Shown piece after piece: positions 36,176 to 44,571 of a stretch of 64,000 nt of DNA; the first letter of the stretch is position 1; every line of letters starts with the position of its first letter. The notes beneath the pieces are model-generated. The model worked only from the letters and a program-made list of their open reading frames with translations. It searched no databases and had not been told where the DNA came from. This stretch comes from Agromyces cerinus subsp. cerinus (GTDB lineage Bacteria > Actinomycetota > Actinomycetes > Actinomycetales > Microbacteriaceae), in assembly GCF_900142065.1 (NCBI RefSeq), contig NZ_FSRJ01000004.1, forward strand, positions 186,001 through 250,000. Direction: 5' to 3'. The translations under genes were made by a program, and so were the position numbers.

Positions 36176-37114
36176 ATGCGCCCCGCTTCGATCATCAGCC
36201 GCGTCATCGCGACGGCGGCTGTCGTGCTCACGCTCGCGGCGTGCAGCGCGCCGGTCGACGTGCAACGGGCGGCCGCCGGGCGCGTCGACGCGCCCGCCGT
36301 CGTCGACCTCCCGATCCCCGAGGCGACGGAGTTCGACCCCGGGTACATCGTCAGCGACGACTCGTTCTACGACAGCGGCGCGATGAGCGAAGACGAGATC
36401 CAGGAATTCCTCGAGGGACTCGACTGCCGCCCGCAGGACCGCGTGCCGTGCCTTGCCGACTACATGCAGAGCACCACGACCCAGGCCGCCGCGGGCGAGG
36501 GCCACTGCACCGAGTACCGCGGCGGCATCCGCGAACGCGCGAGCCGCATCGTGTCGAAGGTCGCCGCGGCGTGCGGCGTGAGCCCGAAGACCCTGCTCGT
36601 GCTGCTGCAGAAGGAGCAGTCGCTGCTCACCCGGCCGAGCGAGTCGGGCTACCTCCGCGCGACGGGCTACGGCTGCCCGGACACCGCCGATTGCGACGCG
36701 AAGTACTTCGGATTCTTCAACCAGGTCTACAACGCCGCCTGGCAGTTCCGGCAGTACACCGAGCAGCCCGACCGTGCCTATCGCATCGGCGCGGTCGATG
36801 TGGGGTTCCATCCGGATGCCGCGTGCGGCGCGTCGTCCGTCACCATCGCCAACCAGGCCACGGCGAACCTGTACAACTACACGCCGTACCAGCCGAACCC
36901 GGCCGCAGTGGCCGACCCCGAGGTCGGCGACGGATGCTCGGCCTTCGGCAACCTGAACTTCTGGCGACTCTGGCACCGCTGGTTCGGCGACCCGCAGGCC
37001 GAGCGCTACCCCGGGTTCCTGCCGCCGTGCAGCAGGCTCGTCGGCGGGCATGCGTGCCCGATCCCCGAGGCCACGCTGCCGACCGTGCCGCCCGTCGGGC
37101 TGCAGCCCGACTGA
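36176..37114 (+). CDS. Cysteine-rich lipoprotein with lysozyme-like features
   Basis: 312 residues. Lipobox VLTLAAC (Cys24) after a signal peptide. The mature protein has more than ten cysteines (for example LDCRPQDRVPC, GYGCPDTADC and PPCSR), so it is probably disulfide-bonded outside the membrane. The middle segment VSPKTLLVLLQKEQSLL followed by YFGFFNQVYNAAWQFRQY resembles lysozyme-like/transglycosylase folds, where the Glu of QKEQSL would be catalytic. That is inference from pattern only. Similar actinobacterial proteins are often annotated hemagglutinin or hypothetical. The start is leaderless. Confidence 0.7.
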   Translation: MRPASIISRVIATAAVVLTLAACSAPVDVQRAAAGRVDAPAVVDLPIPEATEFDPGYIVSDDSFYDSGAMSEDEIQEFLEGLDCRPQDRVPCLADYMQSTTTQAAAGEGHCTEYRGGIRERASRIVSKVAAACGVSPKTLLVLLQKEQSLLTRPSESGYLRATGYGCPDTADCDAKYFGFFNQVYNAAWQFRQYTEQPDRAYRIGAVDVGFHPDAACGASSVTIANQATANLYNYTPYQPNPAAVADPEVGDGCSAFGNLNFWRLWHRWFGDPQAERYPGFLPPCSRLVGGHACPIPEATLPTVPPVGLQPD

Positions 37115-37132
37115 CGTCGACGCGTCGTCGCC

Positions 37133-37618
37133 TCAGACCGACGAGGCCGCGACGACCACCACCGGTTCGTGTCGCACCGGGAAGGCGACGGATGCGGCGA
37201 TGAAGCACTTCGCGGAGGCCTCGGCGTGCAGCGCACCCGCGAGCTCGAGCATCGAGGCATCCGCGACCTCGACCTGCGGCCGCAGCACCGCCTCGACGAA
37301 CGCCCCGCCGCCCTTGCCGTCCTCCCGCATGAGTCCGACGGGGCGATCGGTGTAGCCGCGCACGACCACGCCGTGGTTCGTCGCGACGTGCAGGTACGAG
37401 AGCATGTGGCACTCGCTGAGCGCGGCGAGCAGCAGCTCCTCGGGGTTCCAGCGCTCGCGATCGCCGTGGAACGTGCGATCGCTCGATCCCGCGATGTCGT
37501 GCAGCTTGCCGGGCGTTCGAACGACGTGCTGACGCCCGTAGTCGCGGTAGCCCGACGTGCCCGTTCCACGGTCGCCCTGCCACTCGACCTCGAGTTCGTA
37601 GCGGTGCTCGCCGAGCAT
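37133..37618 (-). CDS. OsmC/Ohr family peroxiredoxin-like protein
   Basis: 161 residues. Family members reduce organic hydroperoxides with two cysteines; here they are Cys in ALSECHMLSYLH and Cys in SAKCFIAASV, with the expected wide spacing and nearby WNPEELLLAAL. GGAGG lies 4-5 nt before the ATG at 37618. The frame is open far upstream to 39097, but that part lies antisense to gabT. Convergent with the lipoprotein gene (18-bp gap) and divergent from gabT. Confidence 0.88.
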   Translation of the reverse strand: MLGEHRYELEVEWQGDRGTGTSGYRDYGRQHVVRTPGKLHDIAGSSDRTFHGDRERWNPEELLLAALSECHMLSYLHVATNHGVVVRGYTDRPVGLMREDGKGGGAFVEAVLRPQVEVADASMLELAGALHAEASAKCFIAASVAFPVRHEPVVVVAASSV

Positions 37619-37702
37619 GCTTCCTCCGATCCTGCGCGCCACCCGCGCCATCCGATTCTGCACCCGATGCCGGCGCCGGCGCGGCGATAGGGTGGAGGCA
37701 CC

Positions 37703-39079
37703 ATGACTGATACCCGCATCGACGCCCAGACAGCCGCCGCCCCGGTCTACACCGTGCCGCAGGAGCGCAAGATCGTGACCGCGATTCCCGGTCCGAAGTC
37801 GCAGGAGCTGCAGGCCCGACGATCGAAGGTCGTCTCGGCCGGTGTCTCCTCGGCCCTTCCCGTCTACATCGAGCGCGCGAACGGCGCGATCCTCGTCGAC
37901 GTCGACGGCAACCAGTTCGTCGACTTCGGTGCGGGCATCGGCGTGACCACGATCGGCCACACCGAGCAGCGCGTCGTCGCCGCCGCGGCCGACCAGCTGC
38001 AAGACGTCATCCACACGCTCTTCACGATCACCCCCTACGAGGAGTACGTGCGCGTCGCCGAGCTCCTCGCCGAGCACACCCCCGGCAACTGGGAGAAGAA
38101 GAGCGTGCTCGTCAACTCCGGCGCCGAGGCCGTCGAGAACGGCGTCAAGATCGCGCGCAAGCACACGGGCCGTCGTGCCGTCGCCGTGCTCGACCACGCC
38201 TACCACGGCCGCACCAACCTCACGATGGCCATGAACTACAAGGCGCTGCCATATGCCACGGGCTTCGGCCCGCTCGCCGGCGACGTGTACCACGCGCCGA
38301 GCTCCTACCCCTACCGCGACGGCCTCTCTGGTGCCGACGCCGCGGCCCGCACCATCGCCTACCTCGAGAAGGTCGTCGGGGCGAGCGACCTCGCCTGCCT
38401 CGTCGTCGAGCCGATCCAGGGCGAGGGCGGCTTCATGGTGCCGGCTGACGGCTACCTCCCCATCCTGCAGGCGTGGTGCACCGAGAACGGCGTCGTCATG
38501 ATCGCCGACGAGATCCAGTCGGGCATGGCCCGCACCGGCCGCTACTACGCGAGCGAGCACTTCGGCTGGGAGCCCGACCTCGTGCTCTCGGCGAAGGGCA
38601 TCGCGGGCGGCCTCCCCCTCGCCGCGGTCACCGGCCGCGCCGAGATCATGGACGCCTCGCAGCCCGGCGGGCTCGGCGGCACCTTCGGCGGCAACCCCGT
38701 CGCGTGCGCCGCGGCGATCGCCGTGTTCGAGTCGATCGAGGAGCACGACCTCCTCGCCGAGGGCCGGCGCATCGAGGCGACGTTCCGCGCCGGGCTCGAG
38801 CAGCTCGCCGCGCGCTACGACGTCATCGGCGAGATCCGCGGCAAGGGCGCGATGATCGCCATCGAGCTCGTGCAGCCGGGCACCGGCCAGACCACGAAGG
38901 CCCCGAACGCCGAAGCCGTCACCGCGATCGTCGCGTTCGCCGCGCAGCAGGGGGTGCTCTTCCTGAGCGCCGGCACCTCCGGCAACGTGTTGCGCTTCCT
39001 GCCCAGCCTCGCGGTGAGCGACGCGCTCATCGAAGACGGGCTCCGCGTGCTCGACGACGCCCTCGCCTCGCTCGGATAG
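37703..39079 (+). CDS. gabT: 4-aminobutyrate aminotransferase
   Basis: PLP enzyme that moves the amino group of GABA to 2-oxoglutarate, giving succinate semialdehyde. 458 residues, class III aminotransferase. Lys298 in SAKGIAGGLPL is the PLP lysine, IADEIQSGMARTG holds the cofactor Asp, and VNSGAEAVENGVKIAR the phosphate-binding turn. GGAGG lies 4 nt before the ATG, and TAGGGT 9 nt before it could be the -10 box. The stop overlaps the start of the asparaginase gene (TAGTG). Confidence 0.92.
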   Translation: MTDTRIDAQTAAAPVYTVPQERKIVTAIPGPKSQELQARRSKVVSAGVSSALPVYIERANGAILVDVDGNQFVDFGAGIGVTTIGHTEQRVVAAAADQLQDVIHTLFTITPYEEYVRVAELLAEHTPGNWEKKSVLVNSGAEAVENGVKIARKHTGRRAVAVLDHAYHGRTNLTMAMNYKALPYATGFGPLAGDVYHAPSSYPYRDGLSGADAAARTIAYLEKVVGASDLACLVVEPIQGEGGFMVPADGYLPILQAWCTENGVVMIADEIQSGMARTGRYYASEHFGWEPDLVLSAKGIAGGLPLAAVTGRAEIMDASQPGGLGGTFGGNPVACAAAIAVFESIEEHDLLAEGRRIEATFRAGLEQLAARYDVIGEIRGKGAMIAIELVQPGTGQTTKAPNAEAVTAIVAFAAQQGVLFLSAGTSGNVLRFLPSLAVSDALIEDGLRVLDDALASLG

Positions 39080-40074
39080 TGCAGGTGGCCGGCACATTCT
39101 CAGTCACTGACGCCGTCGAACTCGCCGTGGTCGAGCGTAATGGTTTCATCGAGTCCCGGCACGCGGGTTCCGCCGTCGTGCTCTCCCCCGAAGGCGAGGT
39201 GCTGCGCGCCCTCGGCGACGTGGTCACCCCGATCTTCCCCCGGTCCTGCCTGAAGCCGTTTCAGGCCGTCGCCGTCATGACCTCGGGCGTCACGCTCCGA
39301 GGCGAAGACGCGGCCATCGCCACGGCGAGCCATTCGGGCACCGCCGCGCACGTCGCCCTCGTGCGCCGGTTGCTCGAGCGGGAATCGCTTCCCGAGTCGG
39401 CCCTCGGCTGCCCGCCGGCGGCTCCGTCAGACCAGACGGCGCGCGAACAGCTCATCCGCACGGGTGGGTCGCGCGAGCGCGTGTACATGAACTGCTCGGG
39501 CAAGCACTCGGCGATGCTCCTCGCGTGCGTCGCCAACGAGTGGCCGCTCGAGGGCTACCTCGAGGTCGACCACCCGCTGCAGAAGCGCGTACTCGACGTC
39601 ATCGAGCGGTTCACCGGTGAACGGCCGGCGGCGACCGCGGTCGACGGTTGCGGCGCTCCCGTGCACGCGATCAGCCTGAGCGGCCTCGGTCGCGGCATCC
39701 AGAAGATCACCACCGCCGCCGCGGGCTCGCCGTTCGCGCTGTACCGCGAGGCCGCCGCGCTCACCGAGGCGGTCCGCGAGCACGCCTGGGCGGTCGGCGG
39801 CCCCGGCCAGCCCGACACGGTCGCGATCGAACGACTCGGCGTCTTCGCGAAGATCGGCGCCGAAGGCGTCATGGTCATGACGGCGCCCGACGGCACGACG
39901 GTGGCGCTCAAGGTGCTCGACGGCTCCGCACGCGCGTCGACGATCATCGCGCTGCGGCTGCTCGCGCAGTCGCGCGCGATCGAACACGAGGCGATCGACG
40001 CCGTGCAGACCGAGCTCGACCTCTGGGTCATGGGCGGCGAACAGCGCGTCGGCACCATCCGCGCCACCGTCTGA
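39079..40074 (+). CDS. L-asparaginase II family protein
   Basis: 331 residues, PF06089 type. Recognisable blocks are PRSCLKPFQAVAV, ATASHSG, MNCSGKHSAMLLAC and VDGCGAP. These enzymes hydrolyse asparagine to aspartate and ammonia; the family is unrelated to E. coli AnsA/AnsB. The GTG at 39079 shares its G with the TAG stop of gabT, so it is translated by coupling; a second GTG lies two codons on. The pairing suggests a shared role in amino-nitrogen catabolism. Followed by a strong terminator. Confidence 0.88.
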   Translation: MQVAGTFSVTDAVELAVVERNGFIESRHAGSAVVLSPEGEVLRALGDVVTPIFPRSCLKPFQAVAVMTSGVTLRGEDAAIATASHSGTAAHVALVRRLLERESLPESALGCPPAAPSDQTAREQLIRTGGSRERVYMNCSGKHSAMLLACVANEWPLEGYLEVDHPLQKRVLDVIERFTGERPAATAVDGCGAPVHAISLSGLGRGIQKITTAAAGSPFALYREAAALTEAVREHAWAVGGPGQPDTVAIERLGVFAKIGAEGVMVMTAPDGTTVALKVLDGSARASTIIALRLLAQSRAIEHEAIDAVQTELDLWVMGGEQRVGTIRATV

Positions 40075-40132
40075 GTCGACCGGCGACCGGCGACCGCGCC
40101 GGCGTTCGCGTCCGCCGAGAGCTCCACGACGA

Positions 40133-40170
40133 CGGATGCCGCGGCGGGATCACTCCCGCCGCGGCATCCG
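40133..40170. terminator. 17-bp perfect hairpin between asparaginase and potC
   Basis: CGGATGCCGCGGCGGGA, loop TCAC, and the exact complement; bidirectional position between convergent operons. Confidence 0.85.
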
Positions 40171-40196
40171 ATGCTCGCGCCCTCGATCTGTTCGGG

Positions 40197-41096
40197 TCAG
40201 CCGAGGTTCGCGAGCCGTTTCGCACGGGCCGCTCGCGAGACCTGCGCGACGATCACGAGCACCAGGGCGAAGATGAACACCGCCGAGGCGATGACGTTCG
40301 CCTCGGCCGGGATGCCGCGCGACGCCGAGATGTAGATGTACTTCGGGAACGTCGAGACGGCGCCCGAGTTGAAGTTCGTGATGATGAAGTCGTCGAAGCT
40401 GAGTGCGAACGACAGCAGCGCGGCCGCGACGATGCCCGGGAGCAGCAACGGGAACGTCACCCTCCAGAACACCTGCGACGGCGAGCCGTACAGGTCGCGG
40501 CCCGCCTCTTCGAGCGCCGGGTCGAGACTCGCGACACGTGCCTTGACCGTCACCACGACGAAGCTGATGCAGAACATCGTGTGCGCCAGGATGATCGTCG
40601 TCATGTCCTTCGCGACGCCGACCGCCAGGAACTGCGCCGCGAGCCCGGCGCCGAGCACGACCTCGGGGGTCGCCATGGGCAGGAACAGCAGCAGGCTGAT
40701 CGCGCCGCGGGCTCGGAACCGGTAGCGCACGAGCGCGATCGCGATCATCGTGCCGAGCGTCGTCGCGATGACCGTGGCGGCGATGCCGATGATGATGCTG
40801 TTGCCGAACGCCTCGCACACGGCACCGCCCTCGACCGTGCACACGTTCAGCCACTTGTCGAAGGTGAACCCCCGCCAGGCGATGTTCGACTTGATCGAAT
40901 CGTTGAACGAGAACACGAAGGTGTAGACGATCGGGATCAGCAGGAACACGAACGCGATGATCGTGTAGGCCGGCAGCAGCCAGTCGCCGAGCCCGAGTCG
41001 ACGCCCGCGCACCCGCCCGCCGGGGCGGCGCGAGTCGAGCTCCTGACTCTCGCCGAGGCCGCCGAGCACGGCGGCCGCTTGGACTTCTCCGCTCAC
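40197..41096 (-). CDS. potC: Polyamine-type ABC transporter permease (PotC-like)
   Basis: 299 residues, six predicted helices, with the inner-membrane component motif EEAGRDLYGSPSQVFWRVTFPLLLPGI (the EAA loop that docks with the ATPase). The GTG at 41096 overlaps the stop of the preceding permease by 4 bp (GTGA). The frame is open upstream to 42107, but that part is antisense-like noise. Last gene of the potD-potA-potB-potC operon. Confidence 0.88.
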   Translation of the reverse strand: MSGEVQAAAVLGGLGESQELDSRRPGGRVRGRRLGLGDWLLPAYTIIAFVFLLIPIVYTFVFSFNDSIKSNIAWRGFTFDKWLNVCTVEGGAVCEAFGNSIIIGIAATVIATTLGTMIAIALVRYRFRARGAISLLLFLPMATPEVVLGAGLAAQFLAVGVAKDMTTIILAHTMFCISFVVVTVKARVASLDPALEEAGRDLYGSPSQVFWRVTFPLLLPGIVAAALLSFALSFDDFIITNFNSGAVSTFPKYIYISASRGIPAEANVIASAVFIFALVLVIVAQVSRAARAKRLANLG

Positions 41097-42004
41097 AGCA
41101 GGTCCTCCGTTCCGGATCGCTTCACGTAGACGCCGACGAGCACGAGGATCGCGGCCATGAGGATGATCGAGAGCGCCGCGGCCGCCGGATAGTTCAGCAG
41201 CACGAGGAAGTTCGCCTCGATCACGTTGCCCATCATCTGCGTGTCGGGCCCGCCGAGGAAGTCGCGGCTCGCGTTCACGTAGTCCCCCGCAGCGGGAATG
41301 AAGGTGAGCAGCGTTCCCGCGACGATGCCCGGCATCGACAGCGGGATCGTGACCTTGCGGAAGACCGTGAACGGATTCGCGTACAGGTCGCTGCCCGCCT
41401 CGAGGTAGCGCAGGTCGAGCCGCTCGAGCGTCGTGTACAGCGGGAGGGTCATGAACGGGATGAAGTTGTACGTGAGACCGAAGATCACCGCGAACGGGGT
41501 GCCCGTGAAGTGCGCATCGGGCGCCATGAGCGAGAGCGCCTTCAACGACGTGATGATGAACGACTCGTCGGAGAGCAGCTGCTTCCACGCGAGCGTGCGG
41601 AGCAGGAAGCTGATGAAGAACGGTGCGATCACGAGCACGAGCATGAGCCCCTGCAGCATCGGCCACCGCCGCGCCTTCACGCCGATGAAGTACGCGAGCG
41701 GGTAGCTGAAGAGGAGCGCGAACACCGTGGCAGCGAGGGCGTACCCGAAGGAGCGCACGATGTGCGGCCAGTAGTCGCTCATCACCGTGACGTAGTTCTG
41801 CCAGTTGAACGCGTACTCGTACTGGCCGATATCTCCGAACTCCGCCGGCTGCTGCAACGAGGTGAGCAGGAGCGAGATGAGCGGTGTGACGAAGAACAGC
41901 ACGAGGTAGAGCAGGCCGGGCAGCAGCAGGAACAGGGCGATCCTGCTGCGCTTCCGCGGCGCCTGCGGCACGACCTCTGCGGTCTGGAAGGCGGCGAAGG
42001 CCAC
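41093..42004 (-). CDS. potB: Polyamine-type ABC transporter permease (PotB-like)
   Basis: 303 residues, six predicted helices; EAA-loop segment YLEAGSDLYANPFTVFRKVT. GTG start at 42004, 2 bp after the ATPase stop. Partner of PotC in the membrane channel. Confidence 0.88.
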   Translation of the reverse strand: MAFAAFQTAEVVPQAPRKRSRIALFLLLPGLLYLVLFFVTPLISLLLTSLQQPAEFGDIGQYEYAFNWQNYVTVMSDYWPHIVRSFGYALAATVFALLFSYPLAYFIGVKARRWPMLQGLMLVLVIAPFFISFLLRTLAWKQLLSDESFIITSLKALSLMAPDAHFTGTPFAVIFGLTYNFIPFMTLPLYTTLERLDLRYLEAGSDLYANPFTVFRKVTIPLSMPGIVAGTLLTFIPAAGDYVNASRDFLGGPDTQMMGNVIEANFLVLLNYPAAAALSIILMAAILVLVGVYVKRSGTEDLL

Positions 42005-42006
42005 GG

Positions 42007-43212
42007 TCAGTCCTCCTCGAGCTCCGCGACGAGCTCCTCACGGCGCTGCGCTGCGATCGACGTCGTGTCGGCGTCGGCGGCGAATCGCGCCGCCGGCTCG
42101 GCCACATCGTCGAGGCCGAACCCGTGTTCGACCGGCCACGACACCCACACCTCGACTCCTTCGCCGACGACGGGACCCGAACCGGTGTTCTGCGCGAACA
42201 CGGTGACGGTGCCGACCCCGGGGATCGCGACGATGTACTGCGTGCTCACGCCCGAGAACGACACGTCGATGACCCGTCCGGGGCCGAGGACGTTGTGATC
42301 GGAAGACGCGGCCGGCGCCTCGCGGAGCAGCGTGACCTTCTCGGGTCTCACACCCACGGTGACGCGGCCCGTGTGCCGCTGGGCCCGTGCAGCAGGCACG
42401 GTCACCCGTGCCCCTGCGATGTCGACCGAGATCGCGGCATCCGTCGAACCGGCGACGTCGCCCGTGAACAGGTTCGACTGACCCAGGAAGTTCGCGACGA
42501 ACGAGGTTCGCGGCAACTCGTAGAGTTCGGCCGGGGCGCCCATCTGCTCGATCGCGCCCTTGTTCATGACCGCGACGGTGTCGGCCATGGTCATGGCCTC
42601 CTCCTGGTCGTGCGTGACGTGCAGGAAGGTGAGGCCGACCTCCTCTTGGATCGTCTTCAGTTCGAGCTGCATCTGGCGGCGGAGCTTCAGGTCGAGCGCA
42701 CCGAGCGGCTCGTCGAGGAGGAGCAGCGCCGGGCGGTTGACGATCGCCCGGGCCAGCGCGACGCGCTGCTGCTGGCCACCGGAGAGCTGTGCCGGACGGC
42801 GCTGGGCGAGGTGATCGAGCTCGACGAGCCGGAGCGCTTCGTGCGCCCGGCCGAGCGCGTCGCCGATGCGACGGCGCTTGAGCCCGAACGCGACGTTCTC
42901 GAGCACCGACATGTGCGGGAAGAGCGCGTAGCTCTGGAACACCGTGTTGACCGGGCGCTCGTGCGCCTTGGTTCCCGTGACGTCGCGGCCCCCGATGAGG
43001 ATGCGTCCGCTCGTCGGCTCCTCGAGGCCGGCGACGAGCCGCAGCGTCGTCGTCTTGCCGCAGCCGGAGGGGCCGAGCAGGGCGAAGAACGATCCGGCAG
43101 GGATCGTGAGATCGAGCTCTTCGATCGCGGTGAAGCCGGGGAATCGCTTCTGGATGCCGACGAGCTCGAGATCTGCGCCGCGTTCGGCGAACTCGCGTAC
43201 CGACACGCTCAC
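42007..43212 (-). CDS. potA: Polyamine-type ABC transporter ATPase (PotA-like)
   Basis: 401 residues. Walker A GPSGCGKT (47-54), Q-loop VFQSYALFPHM, signature LSGGQQQR, Walker B LLLLDEP with LGALDLKLR, and switch HVTHDQEEA, followed by a TOBE domain. GTG start at 43212 overlaps the binding-protein stop by 4 bp. Powers uptake of spermidine/putrescine or a related cation; PotA homologs also occur with iron and thiamine systems, but the binding protein favours polyamines. Confidence 0.9.
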   Translation of the reverse strand: MSVSVREFAERGADLELVGIQKRFPGFTAIEELDLTIPAGSFFALLGPSGCGKTTTLRLVAGLEEPTSGRILIGGRDVTGTKAHERPVNTVFQSYALFPHMSVLENVAFGLKRRRIGDALGRAHEALRLVELDHLAQRRPAQLSGGQQQRVALARAIVNRPALLLLDEPLGALDLKLRRQMQLELKTIQEEVGLTFLHVTHDQEEAMTMADTVAVMNKGAIEQMGAPAELYELPRTSFVANFLGQSNLFTGDVAGSTDAAISVDIAGARVTVPAARAQRHTGRVTVGVRPEKVTLLREAPAASSDHNVLGPGRVIDVSFSGVSTQYIVAIPGVGTVTVFAQNTGSGPVVGEGVEVWVSWPVEHGFGLDDVAEPAARFAADADTTSIAAQRREELVAELEED

Positions 43213-44423
43213 GCTCCCAGGAGGATGCTCTGGAACTGCGCCTGGTACTTCTGCTCCTCGGCACCGCTGAGCGATCGGAAGATGTGCGCGTTCGACAGCG
43301 TCTCTTCGTTCGGGAAGATGAGCTGGTTCTCGGCGAGCTCGGGGTCGATCGCGATCGCCGCCTCCTTCGCGCCGGCGACCGGAGTGATGAAGTTCACCCA
43401 GGCGGCGACCTCTGCAGCGACCTCTGGGTCGTAGTAGAAGTTCATGAGCGCCTCGGCGTTCGCCTTGCGCGGCGAGCCGATCGGTACGAGGAAGTTGTCG
43501 TTCCACAGTGTGCCGCCCGCGGTCGGGATCGCGAACTCCCACTTGTCGCCGGCCTCGGCGTTGATGACGGTGATGTCGCCCGACCAGCAGATCGCGGCGA
43601 GCGTGTCCTCGCTCTTGAGGTCTTCGAGGTAGGAGTTGCCCTTGATGTTGCGCACCTGGCCGGATTCGACCTGCTCGCGGAGCACCTCGATGGCTGCGTC
43701 GAACTCGGGGTCGCCCCAGTCGCCGGCGATGTCGACGCCGTTCTGCTGCAGGATGAGCCCCATCGTGTCGCGCATCTCGGAGAGCACGCCGACGCGGCCC
43801 TTGAGGTCGGAGTTCCAGAGGTCTTCGACCGATTCGATGCCGCCGGGGATCGCCTCCTTGTTCCAGCAGATGCCGGCGAAGCCGCCCTGCCAGGGCAGCG
43901 TGTGCAACCGGCCCTTGTCGAAGTCGGGGTCGCGCAGCGCGGGGTTGAGGTTCACGATGTTCGGGATGTTGTCGTGGTTCAGCTCCTGCGTGTAGCCGAA
44001 GCGGATCCAGCGGGCGGCCATCCAGTCGGTGAGCACGGCCGTGTCGGCGCCGATGTCCTTGCCGAGGGCGAGCTGGTCCTTGACCTTGCCGTAGTACGTG
44101 TTGTTGTCGTCGACGGCGACCTCGTAGTTGACGGCGATGCCGGTCTCCTCGGTGAATCGCTCGAGCGTGGGGTAGCCGCCGCTTTCGTCCTCGTCGATGT
44201 ATGCGGCCCAGTTCGCCCAGTTGACGGTCTTGTCGGTCGCCGAGGTGTCGGCCGCGGCCGTGGGCTTGGCCTGGCCTCCACCCGTCGAGCACGCGGCGAG
44301 CGCCAACGCGGTCGCACCGGCACCGGCTCCCGCGAGCAGTGTGCGCCGATTCAACTGCATCTGGCGGGCCTGGGCGATCAGGGATCGCATCATCGGGTCC
44401 TGGGGCAGGGGGCGTCGGTTCAC
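43209..44423 (-). CDS. potD: Polyamine-binding lipoprotein (PotD-like)
   Basis: 404 residues. The N-terminus has a twin-arginine-like NRRTLLAGAGAG (25-36) and lipobox LALAAC (Cys45), so it may leave through Tat and become a lipid-anchored receptor. The mature part starts VNWANWAAYIDED, typical of PotD/PotF-like proteins, and contains TDWMAARW and PWQGGFAGICWN. The GTG at 44423 has GGAG about 7 nt upstream; the ORF extension to 44477 lacks a site. First gene of the operon. Putrescine, spermidine or a similar diamine is the probable ligand. Confidence 0.85.
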   Translation of the reverse strand: MNRRPLPQDPMMRSLIAQARQMQLNRRTLLAGAGAGATALALAACSTGGGQAKPTAAADTSATDKTVNWANWAAYIDEDESGGYPTLERFTEETGIAVNYEVAVDDNNTYYGKVKDQLALGKDIGADTAVLTDWMAARWIRFGYTQELNHDNIPNIVNLNPALRDPDFDKGRLHTLPWQGGFAGICWNKEAIPGGIESVEDLWNSDLKGRVGVLSEMRDTMGLILQQNGVDIAGDWGDPEFDAAIEVLREQVESGQVRNIKGNSYLEDLKSEDTLAAICWSGDITVINAEAGDKWEFAIPTAGGTLWNDNFLVPIGSPRKANAEALMNFYYDPEVAAEVAAWVNFITPVAGAKEAAIAIDPELAENQLIFPNEETLSNAHIFRSLSGAEEQKYQAQFQSILLGA

Positions 44424-44444
44424 GGGGGACTCCGTTTCGGTTTG

Positions 44445-44482
44445 CAGCAGTGCAAGGGTGGGAAGATACTGCCACACTGCTG
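44445..44482 (-). promoter_or_regulatory. Inverted repeat around the potD promoter
   Basis: CAGCAGTG (44445-44452) and CACTGCTG (44475-44482) frame a 22-nt spacer that includes TATCTT on the reverse strand (a possible -10 box, 44463-44468). The arrangement fits a repressor site that covers the promoter. Confidence 0.45.
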
Positions 44483-44571
44483 GGCGGAAATCACTCGATG
44501 ATGTCCGAATCGTTAATTTCTGCGAACATCTGGTGCGGAATCAGCGCTTCTCGCCCGATCACGCGACCGAT

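Noticed and set aside
37619-39097. Upstream extension of the OsmC gene
   Set aside because: Antisense to gabT; a ribosome site directly before 37618 sets the start.
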